Shown one piece after another: positions 1-7,904 of a stretch of 64,000 nt of DNA. Below the pieces are notes generated by a model that was given only the letters and a program-made list of their open reading frames with translations, had not been told where the DNA came from and searched no databases. The DNA is taken from contig CAWATZ010000003.1 of assembly GCA_963784995.1 (NCBI GenBank), positions 1,302,001-1,366,000 on the forward strand, read 5' to 3'. This DNA is from CAWATZ01 sp963784995 (lineage in GTDB: Bacteria; Planctomycetota; Planctomycetia; Gemmatales; Gemmataceae). The position numbers and the translations under genes are program-made. The first letter of the stretch is position 1; each line of letters opens with the position of its first letter.

Positions 1-23
1 CCGGGATAAACCCGGCGGCTCGT
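1..23. repeat. Half of a palindromic element at the window edge
   Basis: These bases repeat exactly the right arm of the 57-bp palindrome at 42011-42067, which contains GGGATAAACCCGGCGGCTCG. The left arm would lie outside the window. It sits directly 3' of purM on the minus strand, so it may form a hairpin after that gene. Only half is visible. Confidence 0.75.
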
Positions 24-41
24 ACGGGTTAGGTAAGTTGC

Positions 42-1136
42 TCAGGAATAAAACTCCAGCCCCACCTCGCCTTCGCGCACCTCGCCGATGATGCGCGTCG
101 GCACCCGCGCCTCGCACAGCTGCCGCTGGATGCTCTCGGCGAAGTACGGGCTGACGATGACCACGAAGCCGATGCCCATGTTGAAGACGCGGAACATCTC
201 GGCCTCCTCAATCGGACCCAGCCGCTGCAGCCAGGGAAAGACGGGCGGAATGTCCCAGCTACCCCTGCGCAGGAAGACGCGCCGGCCGGGCGGCAGGATG
301 CGCGGGACGTTGCCCTCCAGACCCTCTCCAGTGATGTGTGCCAAGCCGCGAAGCACACGCCGCTTGATCGGATAGTGGTGCAGCAGGTCCTTGATCACCC
401 GGACGTAGATCCGCGTCGGTTCCAGCAGTTCCTCGGCGACGGTCCGGCCCAGCTCCGGCACGAAATCGGTGAGTTTGAGGCCGGCCCGCTCGAAGACCAC
501 CTTGCGGACCAGGCTGTAGCCGTTGGAGTGCAGGCCGCTGCTGGCCAGGCCCAGCACCAGGTCGCCGGGGCGGATCGTTTTGCCGCTGAGGATGTGGTCG
601 CGCTCCACGACGCCGACGCAGAAGCCGGCCATGTCGTAATCGCCGGGCTGGTAGAAGTCGGGCAGGATCGCCGTCTCGCCGCCCACCAGGGAGCAGTCCG
701 CCTGCAGACAGCCCTCGCTGATGCCCTTGATCAATTCGCGAGTCACCGCCGGGTCGTCCTTGGGCATCGCCAGGTAGTCGAGGAAGAACAACGGTTCGCC
801 GCCGGTGCAAAGGCAGTCGTTGACCGACATGGCCACCAGGTCGATGCCGACGGTGTCATGCTTGTTCGCCAGGGCGGAGATCTTGAGCTTGCTGCCGACG
901 CCGTCGGTGCAGGAGACCAGGACCGGATGGCGGTAGTTGCGGCGAAACAGCCGGGTGTTGTAATCGAGGCTGAACAGGCTGGCAAAGCCGCCGAAGCCGT
1001 CCAGGACGCGCGGCGTGTGGGTGCGGCGCACGAACGGCGCGATCCCGGCCAGGGTCTGCTCGTACAGGTTCAGGTCCAGCCCCGACGCCTGGTAGGTGAC
1101 CGGGGTGCGCGAATCAGGTTCGCTTGGCGGGGCCAT
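42..1136 (-). CDS. purM: Phosphoribosylformylglycinamidine cyclo-ligase (AIR synthetase)
   Basis: This enzyme makes aminoimidazole ribonucleotide from FGAM with ATP, the fifth step of de novo purine synthesis in the cytoplasm. The 364-residue product has the family's hallmark segments: TDGVGSKLKIS near residue 80, GGETAI in the middle and GEGLEGNVPR towards the C-terminus. Length is normal for PurM. The reading frame is open further upstream to 1199, but that extension runs through the TGACAAGG repeat array (SPCH-type peptide), so the ATG at 1136 (MAPPSEP) is chosen. No other purine gene is nearby. The frame is clean, unlike many genes in this window. Confidence 0.95.
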   Translation of the reverse strand: MAPPSEPDSRTPVTYQASGLDLNLYEQTLAGIAPFVRRTHTPRVLDGFGGFASLFSLDYNTRLFRRNYRHPVLVSCTDGVGSKLKISALANKHDTVGIDLVAMSVNDCLCTGGEPLFFLDYLAMPKDDPAVTRELIKGISEGCLQADCSLVGGETAILPDFYQPGDYDMAGFCVGVVERDHILSGKTIRPGDLVLGLASSGLHSNGYSLVRKVVFERAGLKLTDFVPELGRTVAEELLEPTRIYVRVIKDLLHHYPIKRRVLRGLAHITGEGLEGNVPRILPPGRRVFLRRGSWDIPPVFPWLQRLGPIEEAEMFRVFNMGIGFVVIVSPYFAESIQRQLCEARVPTRIIGEVREGEVGLEFYS

Positions 1137-1153
1137 GCTGTGCTCCAGTCTTC

Positions 1154-1232
1154 GATGACAAGGTGACAAGGTAACACGGTGACAAACCGGTCTTGTCACC
1201 TTGTCACCTTGTCACCTTGTCACCTTGTCATC
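1154..1232. repeat. Inverted array of the octamer TGACAAGG
   Basis: Two to three degenerate copies of TGACAAGG on the plus strand (1155-1187) face five copies of its complement TTGTCACC at 1193-1232. The right array lies directly after the stop codon of the minus-strand gene at 1233-1610. Because eight is not a multiple of three, three copies put TGA in all three frames in one direction and no stop in the other. The same unit occurs at 47291-47330 and 47429-47452. Confidence 0.85.
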
Positions 1233-1610
1233 TTATGCGGCTCGGGGAGAAGGGGTCGGGTCGGGGTCGATCGGCTGATCGAGCAGATACCACAGATCGG
1301 TGCCCAGGGCGGCGAGGACTGAGCGGAGATCGCCGTCCAGCAGCTCGCGCTGGGTCAGGGCGAGCCAGACCAGGCAGGTGCGGTCCCACAGCAGCCGGAC
1401 CGCGTAGCTGTCGATGCCGAGGCGGTGGACGTGGATGCCAAAGCGGCCGGGCGGCGGACCGTGCAGGCAGACACCTTCGGGAAGGTGCCAGTCGCGTTCG
1501 CAGGGTTGCGCGTCGCCTTCCCACCGCAGACACATGGCGGGCAGATGCGGGTCAAAGGACTCGTCAAAGTAACAGCGCAGCACTTCCGGAATGGGTAAAC
1601 CCTGGTCCAT
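1233..1610 (-). CDS. Hypothetical protein, 125 aa
   Basis: I do not recognise the family. The product is acidic, with no signal peptide or membrane segment, and contains several Trp residues. The start at 1610 is supported by GGGGAGGATTCC just upstream, a strong ribosome binding site at good spacing. The stop is immediately followed by the TGACAAGG array. It lies about 100 bp upstream of purM on the same strand, so the two may be co-transcribed. Reality is moderately certain from the ribosome binding site and the uninterrupted frame. Confidence 0.6.
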   Translation of the reverse strand: MDQGLPIPEVLRCYFDESFDPHLPAMCLRWEGDAQPCERDWHLPEGVCLHGPPPGRFGIHVHRLGIDSYAVRLLWDRTCLVWLALTQRELLDGDLRSVLAALGTDLWYLLDQPIDPDPTPSPRAA

Positions 1611-1684
1611 GGAATCCTCCCCAACCCGAAGCCCTCAGGGCTGTCGGGTGATGATACCATGTCGGGGCGTCCTGACAAGAAAAA

Positions 1685-1745
1685 AAGTAGCCATCACGCT
1701 CCGCGTGATGAGCCCGGTTCGTCACGCGGAGCGTGACGGCTACTT
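1685..1745. repeat. Long inverted repeat between two minus-strand genes
   Basis: AAGTAGCCATCACGCTCCGC on the left pairs imperfectly with GCGGAGCGTGACGGCTACTT on the right around a short loop. It lies between the hypothetical gene at 1751-2560 and the one at 1233-1610, just after the stop of the former. A transcript would fold into a strong hairpin, so it may act as a terminator or be a mobile palindromic element. Confidence 0.8.
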
Positions 1746-1750
1746 TCAAT

Positions 1751-2560
1751 TCAAGGAGTGTGTGGGCCGGCAGGTGAGGGGGTCCGGGTCGAGGGAGCTT
1801 CCGCGGTCGTTCGCTGCAACTCGGCCAGGAGCTGGGCCGCGTGCCGGGGATAGCGGTCCAGATACCACGCCATGGCACCATAGAACATCTCGATCTGGGC
1901 AACGTATTGCTGAGCCACGTGCGGGGCCGATGCGCCCAGCAGCCGGGCTGCCAGGGCGACGGCGGCGTTGTCGGTCTGCAAGACCAGCTCCACGTGATGG
2001 CGGATGGCCGGGTGCTTGTCGCCGTCGGTCCCCTCGGTGTGATGAATGGCCATCAGGGCCTTGACGCTGACCGTCGGCAGCAGCATGCCCGGCTTGACCG
2101 ACCCCTCGGCCAGCCAGACGCGATGTTCGGTCGTCCGCAGCACGGTGGTCCAGTTGATCTGGCTGCCTTGTCCATCCGTCCAGGCAAAGCGGCCGCCGCC
2201 CAGGGACTGGATGTCGGTCACCTTGGCCCCCAGGTTTTTCCACAGCCGGACACACAGGTGCGGATTGTCGAGCAACCAGAAATAGCGTTCCGGCTGGCAA
2301 TTGAAAATCTCGACGGGGCCCTGGATGCGCAAGGTGGGGTGTTCCAGCAGCGCCCGGGCCCTGGCCTGGGCCTGGGGCGGCAACTGCTCCAGGGGCAGGG
2401 CCGAGTTCATCCCCGGCTTGCCGGGGGCCTGACTGGCTCGGGGCGCGATGCTGGGCAAGGGGGGTGCGACCGGTTGCTGGGCCCGGGCCATCCCTGGCCC
2501 GGCCAGCACCAAACCCAGCAGCACTCCAGGCCAACCGAACGTCTTCCGATGACTCCGCAT
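1751..2560 (-). CDS. Secreted hypothetical protein, 269 aa
   Basis: The N-terminus has a basic start, a hydrophobic core (GVLLGLVLAG) and an AxA-type cleavage region (ARA-QQ), so export by Sec is predicted. The mature part starts with a Pro/Ala-rich linker followed by a globular domain with many Trp and His residues. I do not recognise the family; it resembles conserved secreted hypotheticals of planctomycetes, which is an impression rather than a domain match. It reads away from the HEAT-repeat gene at 2852. Confidence 0.65.
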   Translation of the reverse strand: MRSHRKTFGWPGVLLGLVLAGPGMARAQQPVAPPLPSIAPRASQAPGKPGMNSALPLEQLPPQAQARARALLEHPTLRIQGPVEIFNCQPERYFWLLDNPHLCVRLWKNLGAKVTDIQSLGGGRFAWTDGQGSQINWTTVLRTTEHRVWLAEGSVKPGMLLPTVSVKALMAIHHTEGTDGDKHPAIRHHVELVLQTDNAAVALAARLLGASAPHVAQQYVAQIEMFYGAMAWYLDRYPRHAAQLLAELQRTTAEAPSTRTPSPAGPHTP

Positions 2561-2851
2561 CGGTCACCTCGCGCTGTGGTGTGTTTGAGCAAGGCCCCAG
2601 CTCGAACCGGGTCGAGCGGACCGATTCGATCAATTGCAACAGCAATAACATCGTTCCGGATGGCGCGGTTTCATGAAGGATTTTCTTCACAAAGCGGCAA
2701 TCTTCCTCTGAAGGATTGCTCTTGTGGCTGTGACGACGTCCTCGCTATAGTCCCCGGCCCGCTGGTAACCCAGGGCATCGCCCTGGGCTATCCTGTTGCG
2801 CCCCTTCGGGGCGGAAGACGTCGAGAATGAGTTACGAGAGCAGGTCGAACC
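2561..2851. other. Divergent intergenic region with two small palindromes
   Basis: No gene is seen in this 291-bp stretch between a minus-strand and a plus-strand gene. It must hold promoters for both. Two perfect palindromes, CCCAGGGCATCGCCCTGGG at 2769-2787 and CGCCCCTTCGGGGCG at 2799-2813, are simpler relatives of the larger element at 40416-40518, which carries the same GCCCCTTCGGGGC core. I see no convincing -10/-35 pair. Confidence 0.5.
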
Positions 2852-4009
2852 ATGATCAAGACCGATCGGCGAAACGGCAGATACGTGCTCGGTCTGGTGC
2901 TCCTGGTACTGCTGGGGCTGGGAGTGCTGGCCTGGCTGGAACGGGCCCCCTTGCTGGCCTGGTTTCACGTCCGGATGCTGGTGTCTGCCGGCGACGGCAA
3001 TCGCGCGGAGCGGGCCCAGCGGGTGGCCCAGCTGGGCCACGCGGCGGTGCCGGGTTTGCTCAATTGCTTGCAGCGTGAGGAGCCGGCGGTCTGTGTGAAT
3101 GCGCGGGCGGGGCTGACCGCGCTGGTCCGGCAAGGCGGGACGCTGAGCGAAACCCAGACAGCCGACCTGGTCAACGCCCTCTCTCGGGAGTTTGGGCAAT
3201 TCAGCCGGGAGGGGCAACGGCACACCGTGGAGATGGTGGCCGAGTGGTTCCACACCGACCCGGGAGCGGCGGCGGTGCCGGGGTTGATCCTGGCCTGCGG
3301 TCGCTTGCTGTCGGCTGCGATCAGCGGGTCGGAGCCGGAAGTGCAGTCCGGGGCCTTGCAGCTGTGCCTGGCCCTGGTGTCGCAACCGCAGGGGGCCGAG
3401 GTGCTGAGCACGGGCCGGGAGCTGGTCCGGGCCTGTTTGCACAACCGCGATCCGGAGGTGCGGGTCCAGGCGATCCAGGTCGGCCTGCATCCGGGAATGG
3501 ACCTGCTGGAGGCGGTGGCCGGGTTGCTCCCCGATGCCGACGCCCGCGTGCGCCGGGCGGCCATCCTGGCCGTGGGGCCGCCGCCGGCCGACAGGTACGT
3601 GCTGGACGAGGCGCTGCTCCCCTGTTTGCGCGATCCCGACGCCGAGGTGCGCCGGTTGTGCGAGGCGGTGCTGCGTTTGCGGGGCCTGGGCTCGGAGCAT
3701 CTCGAACTGGCCCGGCTGCTGACCGATCCCCGGCCGGGGCAACGGCTGCGCGTGCTGGAGCATCTGCCCGCCGATCTGGATCACAAGATCTGGTTGAGCC
3801 GGCTCAGTCAAGACCCGGCTCCCTCGGTACGTGCCGCTGCCGTCCGGGTGATGGCCCAGGATACCTCGCTGGACATGATCGACCGGCTGGAACAGATGTC
3901 CCAAAGCGATCCCAGTCCGACCGTCTGCTATCTCGCCGGCTTCTATCTCAAGCTGGCACGGTCGCAGCGCACCAGCCACGGAAGCACGGCGGCGACACCT
4001 CTGCGGTAA
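2852..4009 (+). CDS. Membrane-anchored HEAT-repeat protein
   Basis: A 385-residue protein with one N-terminal transmembrane helix (about residues 11-30, Leu/Val-rich) and the rest a series of HEAT-like helical repeats, visible as recurring patterns such as DPEVRVQAIQVGL, DADARVRRAAILAV and DPDAEVRRLCEAVL. Such repeats bind proteins; no catalytic motif is present. The single helix would hold the solenoid at the cytoplasmic membrane. It is upstream of the aminotransferase gene by 85 bp. The partner is unknown. Confidence 0.75.
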   Translation: MIKTDRRNGRYVLGLVLLVLLGLGVLAWLERAPLLAWFHVRMLVSAGDGNRAERAQRVAQLGHAAVPGLLNCLQREEPAVCVNARAGLTALVRQGGTLSETQTADLVNALSREFGQFSREGQRHTVEMVAEWFHTDPGAAAVPGLILACGRLLSAAISGSEPEVQSGALQLCLALVSQPQGAEVLSTGRELVRACLHNRDPEVRVQAIQVGLHPGMDLLEAVAGLLPDADARVRRAAILAVGPPPADRYVLDEALLPCLRDPDAEVRRLCEAVLRLRGLGSEHLELARLLTDPRPGQRLRVLEHLPADLDHKIWLSRLSQDPAPSVRAAAVRVMAQDTSLDMIDRLEQMSQSDPSPTVCYLAGFYLKLARSQRTSHGSTAATPLR

Positions 4010-4094
4010 GGTCCACATTCGCGCTGTCCGCTTTCCCCCCTTCGGCTACGATAGGGACAGCGCCCGGAATTCCGAACTCGAAAGAACGACCACG

Positions 4095-5252
4095 ATGAAG
4101 TCCCGTTTGCTCACACCCGGTCCGACTCCGGTCCCTGAAGAAACTCTGCTCGACCTGGCCCGTCCGGTCTTCTTCCACCGCTCACCGCAGTTCCGGCAGA
4201 TCCTGGCGGAAGTGGTCGAGGACCTCCAGTACATTTTCTGCACGAAAAACCCCGTGCTGCCGCTAACCGCCTCGGGCACCGGCGGCATGGAGGCGGCCAT
4301 CAGCAGCACCATCCCGCCCGGCGGCAAGGTGATCTGCCTGGTGTCCGGCCGTTGGGGCGAACGCTGGCGGAACATCGCCAGGGCGTTCGGCTGCGAGGTG
4401 ATCAACGTCACGGTCCCCTACGGCGAACCCGTCCGTCCGGAGCAGCTGGCCGAGGCGCTGGCGAAGCATCCCGACACCGTCGCCGTTTGCGCCACCCTCT
4501 GCGAGACGGCTACAGGAGTGCGCAACGACGTGGCGGCCTTCGGCAAGCTGGTCGCACGGACGCCGGCCGTGCTGCTCGTCGATGCCATCAGCGCCCTGGC
4601 TGCCATCGAGTGCCGGACCGACGACTGGAACGTTGACGTGTGCGTGACCGGCTCGCAAAAGGCACTGATGCTGCCGCCGGGCCTGGCCTTTGTCGCGGTC
4701 AGCGACAAGGGCTGGCAGACGATCGACTGCAACACCAGCGGCCGGAGCTTCTACTTCGACCTGCGCAAGTACCGCGACAAGCTGAAGGATGGGGAGACGC
4801 CCTTCACGCCGGCCAACACGCTGATCCGCGCACTGCGGACGAGCCTGAAGCGCATTCGGGCCGAGGGGATCGAGAACGTCTGGGCCCGGCACGCTCGCAT
4901 CGCCGCCGCCGCCCGCGCCGCCGTGGAGGCGATGGGCCTGGAGCTGTTCGCCAGCCAGCCGTCCGATAGCCTGACCGTGATGAAGGTGCCGGAAGGGATT
5001 GATGGGCAGGCAGTGCTGGGCAAGCTGGACAAGCAGTACGGCCTGCGCCTGGCCGGCGGACAGGACACACTCAAGGGCAAGATCATCCGGCTGGGGCACA
5101 TGGGGTACGTCGATCAATTTGACGTGCTGGCGGCGCTGTCGGGCCTGGAACTGGTGCTGGCGGAGATGGGGCATCCGCTGGAGCTAGGAGCGGGGCTGAC
5201 GGCGTTTCAGACGGTGCTGGCTCAAGGATTGCGACAGCCGGCTGTGGTATAA
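4095..5252 (+). CDS. PLP-dependent aminotransferase, class V (serine/alanine-glyoxylate type)
   Basis: The 385-residue product is a full-length class-V aminotransferase of the alanine-glyoxylate/serine-pyruvate family. It starts with the typical LLTPGPTPVP, has SGTGGMEAAISS for phosphate binding of PLP, and places the PLP lysine in TGSQKALMLPPG near residue 195. Family members transfer amino groups between serine, alanine or phosphoserine and 2-oxo acids. The gene lies 1 kb upstream of serA on the same strand. This makes a role in phosphoserine or serine formation plausible, but the substrate cannot be read from the sequence. Confidence 0.85.
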   Translation: MKSRLLTPGPTPVPEETLLDLARPVFFHRSPQFRQILAEVVEDLQYIFCTKNPVLPLTASGTGGMEAAISSTIPPGGKVICLVSGRWGERWRNIARAFGCEVINVTVPYGEPVRPEQLAEALAKHPDTVAVCATLCETATGVRNDVAAFGKLVARTPAVLLVDAISALAAIECRTDDWNVDVCVTGSQKALMLPPGLAFVAVSDKGWQTIDCNTSGRSFYFDLRKYRDKLKDGETPFTPANTLIRALRTSLKRIRAEGIENVWARHARIAAAARAAVEAMGLELFASQPSDSLTVMKVPEGIDGQAVLGKLDKQYGLRLAGGQDTLKGKIIRLGHMGYVDQFDVLAALSGLELVLAEMGHPLELGAGLTAFQTVLAQGLRQPAVV

Positions 5253-5263
5253 TCCGGGGGGAG
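5248..5263 (+). promoter_or_regulatory. Candidate -10 box and strong ribosome binding site
   Basis: A perfect TATAAT at 5248-5253 overlaps the end of the aminotransferase gene and is followed by GGGGGGAGG ending near 5263, about 10 bases before the ATG at 5274. No good -35 at 16-18 bp is visible (TTGCGA at 5229 is too close), so the promoter is tentative while the ribosome binding site is convincing. Confidence 0.4.
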
Positions 5264-5273
5264 GTACTAAAAC

Positions 5274-5570
5274 ATGATGCCTTTGATTGCTGATGACTTC
5301 TGGATGATGAAGGATCTGGCCGACTTTAACGATACGGTTGAGATCTGGGACACGAACGGCAGGCTGATCGGCGTTTTTGTCCCTGCCAATCTGGAGCGAT
5401 GCAAACAACGCTATGCTGAGGCAATGGCTCGGACCGACCCAGAAGAACTGGCTCGGCGTGCGGCTGAACCCGGTCCACGGCGCTTGCACAAGGAAGTCAT
5501 TGAAGAACTCAAAAGTCTGTATCCGGTTTCAGATGAGTCAGCTGACCTGAACCAGAGGGATGCGAAATGA
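5274..5570 (+). CDS. Small hypothetical protein, 98 aa
   Basis: An acidic, soluble-looking protein with no recognised domain. A very strong ribosome binding site precedes the ATG. Its stop overlaps the start of the cytochrome-like gene (ATGA, 5567-5570), so the two are translationally coupled and probably act together or are at least co-expressed. The N-terminal half (EIWDTNGRLIGVFVP) has the look of a small beta-rich fold, but no function can be assigned. Confidence 0.7.
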   Translation: MMPLIADDFWMMKDLADFNDTVEIWDTNGRLIGVFVPANLERCKQRYAEAMARTDPEELARRAAEPGPRRLHKEVIEELKSLYPVSDESADLNQRDAK

Positions 5571-6133
5571 GGCTTTTCACTCGAAGGTGGTTGGCCTGCG
5601 GTTTGCTCGCCTTGACGCTGTGCTTGCTGCACATCACAAGTTCGCTCAACGGCCAGGCGGGGACCACGTCAAGGATAGCGGCGGCTCGGAAGGACATCCT
5701 GGAGTTGGTTGCGGGCAAGGGCGATCCGAAGGATCTGGCCCGGAAGCATTCCCTCGAAGATGTCATGCACGGGTTTAAGCTCAAGGTCAAGGACGGCATC
5801 GGTGTCGAGGGTGTGGCGGCCCCGAACAAGAACGGTATCGAGGCCCAGATCATTGCCTTGTCGAAGACGGCGATGACCAAGGATGAATTGGCCAAGATGT
5901 CCAAAGGGTTAATCCAGATGGCCGAGATTACCAAGGCGATCGGAAGGGTTGGCTCTCACCACAAACTCGACAACCCGAAAGACCAGGCGGACTGGGACAC
6001 GTTCACCAAGGACTTGATTCAGCAGAGTGAAGCTCTGCTCAAGGCCATCAAGAGTGCGGACCCCGTCGTGGTTAAAACTGCGGCGAGTAAACTTAACAAG
6101 AACTGCACTGATTGCCACAAGAGGTGGCGGTAA
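5567..6133 (+). CDS. Secreted c-type cytochrome (class II-like), 188 aa
   Basis: An N-terminal signal peptide (basic start, then a Leu-rich core to about residue 25) is followed by a mostly helical domain and a single haem-binding CTDCH at the very C-terminus. This arrangement is that of cytochrome c'/c556-type class II cytochromes: four helices with the CxxCH near the end. It should be exported and loaded with haem covalently in the periplasm. Its electron partner is unknown. It is coupled by a 4-bp overlap to the small gene upstream. Confidence 0.75.
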   Translation: MRLFTRRWLACGLLALTLCLLHITSSLNGQAGTTSRIAAARKDILELVAGKGDPKDLARKHSLEDVMHGFKLKVKDGIGVEGVAAPNKNGIEAQIIALSKTAMTKDELAKMSKGLIQMAEITKAIGRVGSHHKLDNPKDQADWDTFTKDLIQQSEALLKAIKSADPVVVKTAASKLNKNCTDCHKRWR

Positions 6134-6229
6134 CAAGTTAGCCGCGGACCTGCTACAACCCTAACAGAGAGCGTCCGGTTGTCCAGTCTGGCTTTCACCA
6201 GGAGGGTGCCTTCGGGCACGGGAAGTGAC

Positions 6230-7855
6230 ATGCCTCGCGTACTGATCTGCGACAAACTCGGAGCCACCGGCCTGGATCTGCTGCGGCAGGCCGGCATCGA
6301 GCTGGACGACCGCCAGGGCCTGACCGGCAACGCGCTGAAGGAGGCCCTCCGCGCCGCCGACGGCGTGATTGTCCGCAGCGAGACGCGCATCACCGCCGAC
6401 TTGCTGGAGAACCCCGGCCGGCTGCGGGCGATCGTCCGGGCCGGCGTCGGCGTCGATACCATCGACGTGGGGGCCGCCACGCGCAAGGGCATCCTGGTCA
6501 TGAACACGCCCGGCGGCAACACGGTCAGCACCGCCGAGCAGACCATCACCCTGATGATGTCCCTCGCCCGGCACGTGGCCGCCGCTGACGCCCACGTTCG
6601 CGCCGGTCCCGCCAAGTGGGAGCGCACCAGGTTCACCGGCTGCCAGCTGGCCGGCAAGACCCTCGGCGTCGTCGGCCTGGGCCGCATCGGCTTGCAGGTC
6701 GCCCGCCGGGCGGCCGGCCTGGACATGAAGGTCATCGGCTTCGATCCCTTCCTCAACCCTACCGCTGCTGCCCAGCTGGGCATCGAGACCACTGCCGATT
6801 TGCATTCGCTGCTGCCACGCGTCGATTTCCTGACCGTCCACACGCCGCTGACCGACCAGACCCGAGACCTGATTGGGGCCCGCGAGCTGGCACTGTTGCG
6901 CAAGGGGTCGCGGGTGATCAACTGCGCCCGCGGCGGCATCATCAACGAGCAGGCCCTGGTCGAGGCGCTGGTGAGCAAGCATCTGGCCGGGGCCGCCCTG
7001 GACGTGTTCGTCCAGGAGCCGCCGCCGGCCGATCATCCGCTGCTGAAACTGCCCAACGTGGTGCTGACGCCGCACCTGGGCGCCTCGACGGTGGAGGCGC
7101 AGGCGTCGGTGGCCGCGGAGGCGGCCCAGCTGCTGATCGATTACCTGACCCGCGGCGTGATCGGCTTCGCGGTCAACATGGCGGCCATCGACCGGACCGA
7201 GCTGGAGGAGGTCAAGCTCTACGTCGATCTGGCCCGCCGGCTGGGACTGCTGCACGCCCAGATGTGCCAGGGCAACATCCAGCGGGCCGAGCTGATCTAT
7301 CGCGGCGACGTGGCCAGGCGCTCGACCCGGCTGATCACCGCCGCCTTCACTGCCGGCCTGCTCGAATCGCGCCTGGCCCAGAACGTCAACATCATCAACG
7401 CCCCGCTGATGGCCCAGGAACGCGGCATCGAGATCGTGGAAGAACGGTCGTCGAAAAAGGGCGACTTCAGCACGATGCTGCGCGTGGACGTGACCACGGA
7501 CAAGAAGACCTACACCGCGGCGGGCACGCTGTTCGGCAACCAGTACCTGCGGCTGGTGCAGCTGGGGCCGTTCCACCTCGATTCGTTCATCGACGGCGTC
7601 ATGCTGCTCTTCACCCACCGCGACGTGCCGGGGCTGATTGGCTTCATCGGCACCATCTTCGGCAAGCACCAGGTGAACATCGCCCAGATGACCGTGGGCC
7701 GGGAACGCCCCGGTGGCGAGGCCATCGCGGTGCTGAACCTGGACAACCTGCCGCCGGAGGACGCGCTGAAGGAGGTGCGCTCGCATCCGCAGATCAGCAG
7801 CGTCAGCGTGGTCAAGCTGCCGCGGGCCGGCGAGATGCCGCCCTGGTTTGGCTGA
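6230..7855 (+). CDS. serA: D-3-phosphoglycerate dehydrogenase
   Basis: The product oxidises 3-phosphoglycerate with NAD+, the first step of serine synthesis. It is about 541 residues and of the long type. The nucleotide-binding motif is GVVGLGRIGLQVARR (near 148), the active-site region is INCARGGIINEQAL, and the C-terminus carries the intervening domain and an ACT domain (DVPGLIGFIGTIFGKHQVNIAQM), where serine feedback normally acts. The ATG at 6230 fits the usual MPRVLICDKLG start; an in-frame GTG at 6206 is less likely. Two pieces of this gene recur downstream, at 9367-9499 (3' end) and 14661-14722 (a 62-bp exact internal piece). Confidence 0.95.
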   Translation: MPRVLICDKLGATGLDLLRQAGIELDDRQGLTGNALKEALRAADGVIVRSETRITADLLENPGRLRAIVRAGVGVDTIDVGAATRKGILVMNTPGGNTVSTAEQTITLMMSLARHVAAADAHVRAGPAKWERTRFTGCQLAGKTLGVVGLGRIGLQVARRAAGLDMKVIGFDPFLNPTAAAQLGIETTADLHSLLPRVDFLTVHTPLTDQTRDLIGARELALLRKGSRVINCARGGIINEQALVEALVSKHLAGAALDVFVQEPPPADHPLLKLPNVVLTPHLGASTVEAQASVAAEAAQLLIDYLTRGVIGFAVNMAAIDRTELEEVKLYVDLARRLGLLHAQMCQGNIQRAELIYRGDVARRSTRLITAAFTAGLLESRLAQNVNIINAPLMAQERGIEIVEERSSKKGDFSTMLRVDVTTDKKTYTAAGTLFGNQYLRLVQLGPFHLDSFIDGVMLLFTHRDVPGLIGFIGTIFGKHQVNIAQMTVGRERPGGEAIAVLNLDNLPPEDALKEVRSHPQISSVSVVKLPRAGEMPPWFG

Positions 7856-7904
7856 AATCATGGTCAGGCCATGCCTCCGGCAGGCTCTCTCTTTGAAGAA
7901 AAGG

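Noticed and set aside
1154..1232. Repeat array as a possible CRISPR
   Set aside because: The units are 8 bp in direct contact with no spacers, and no cas gene is present.
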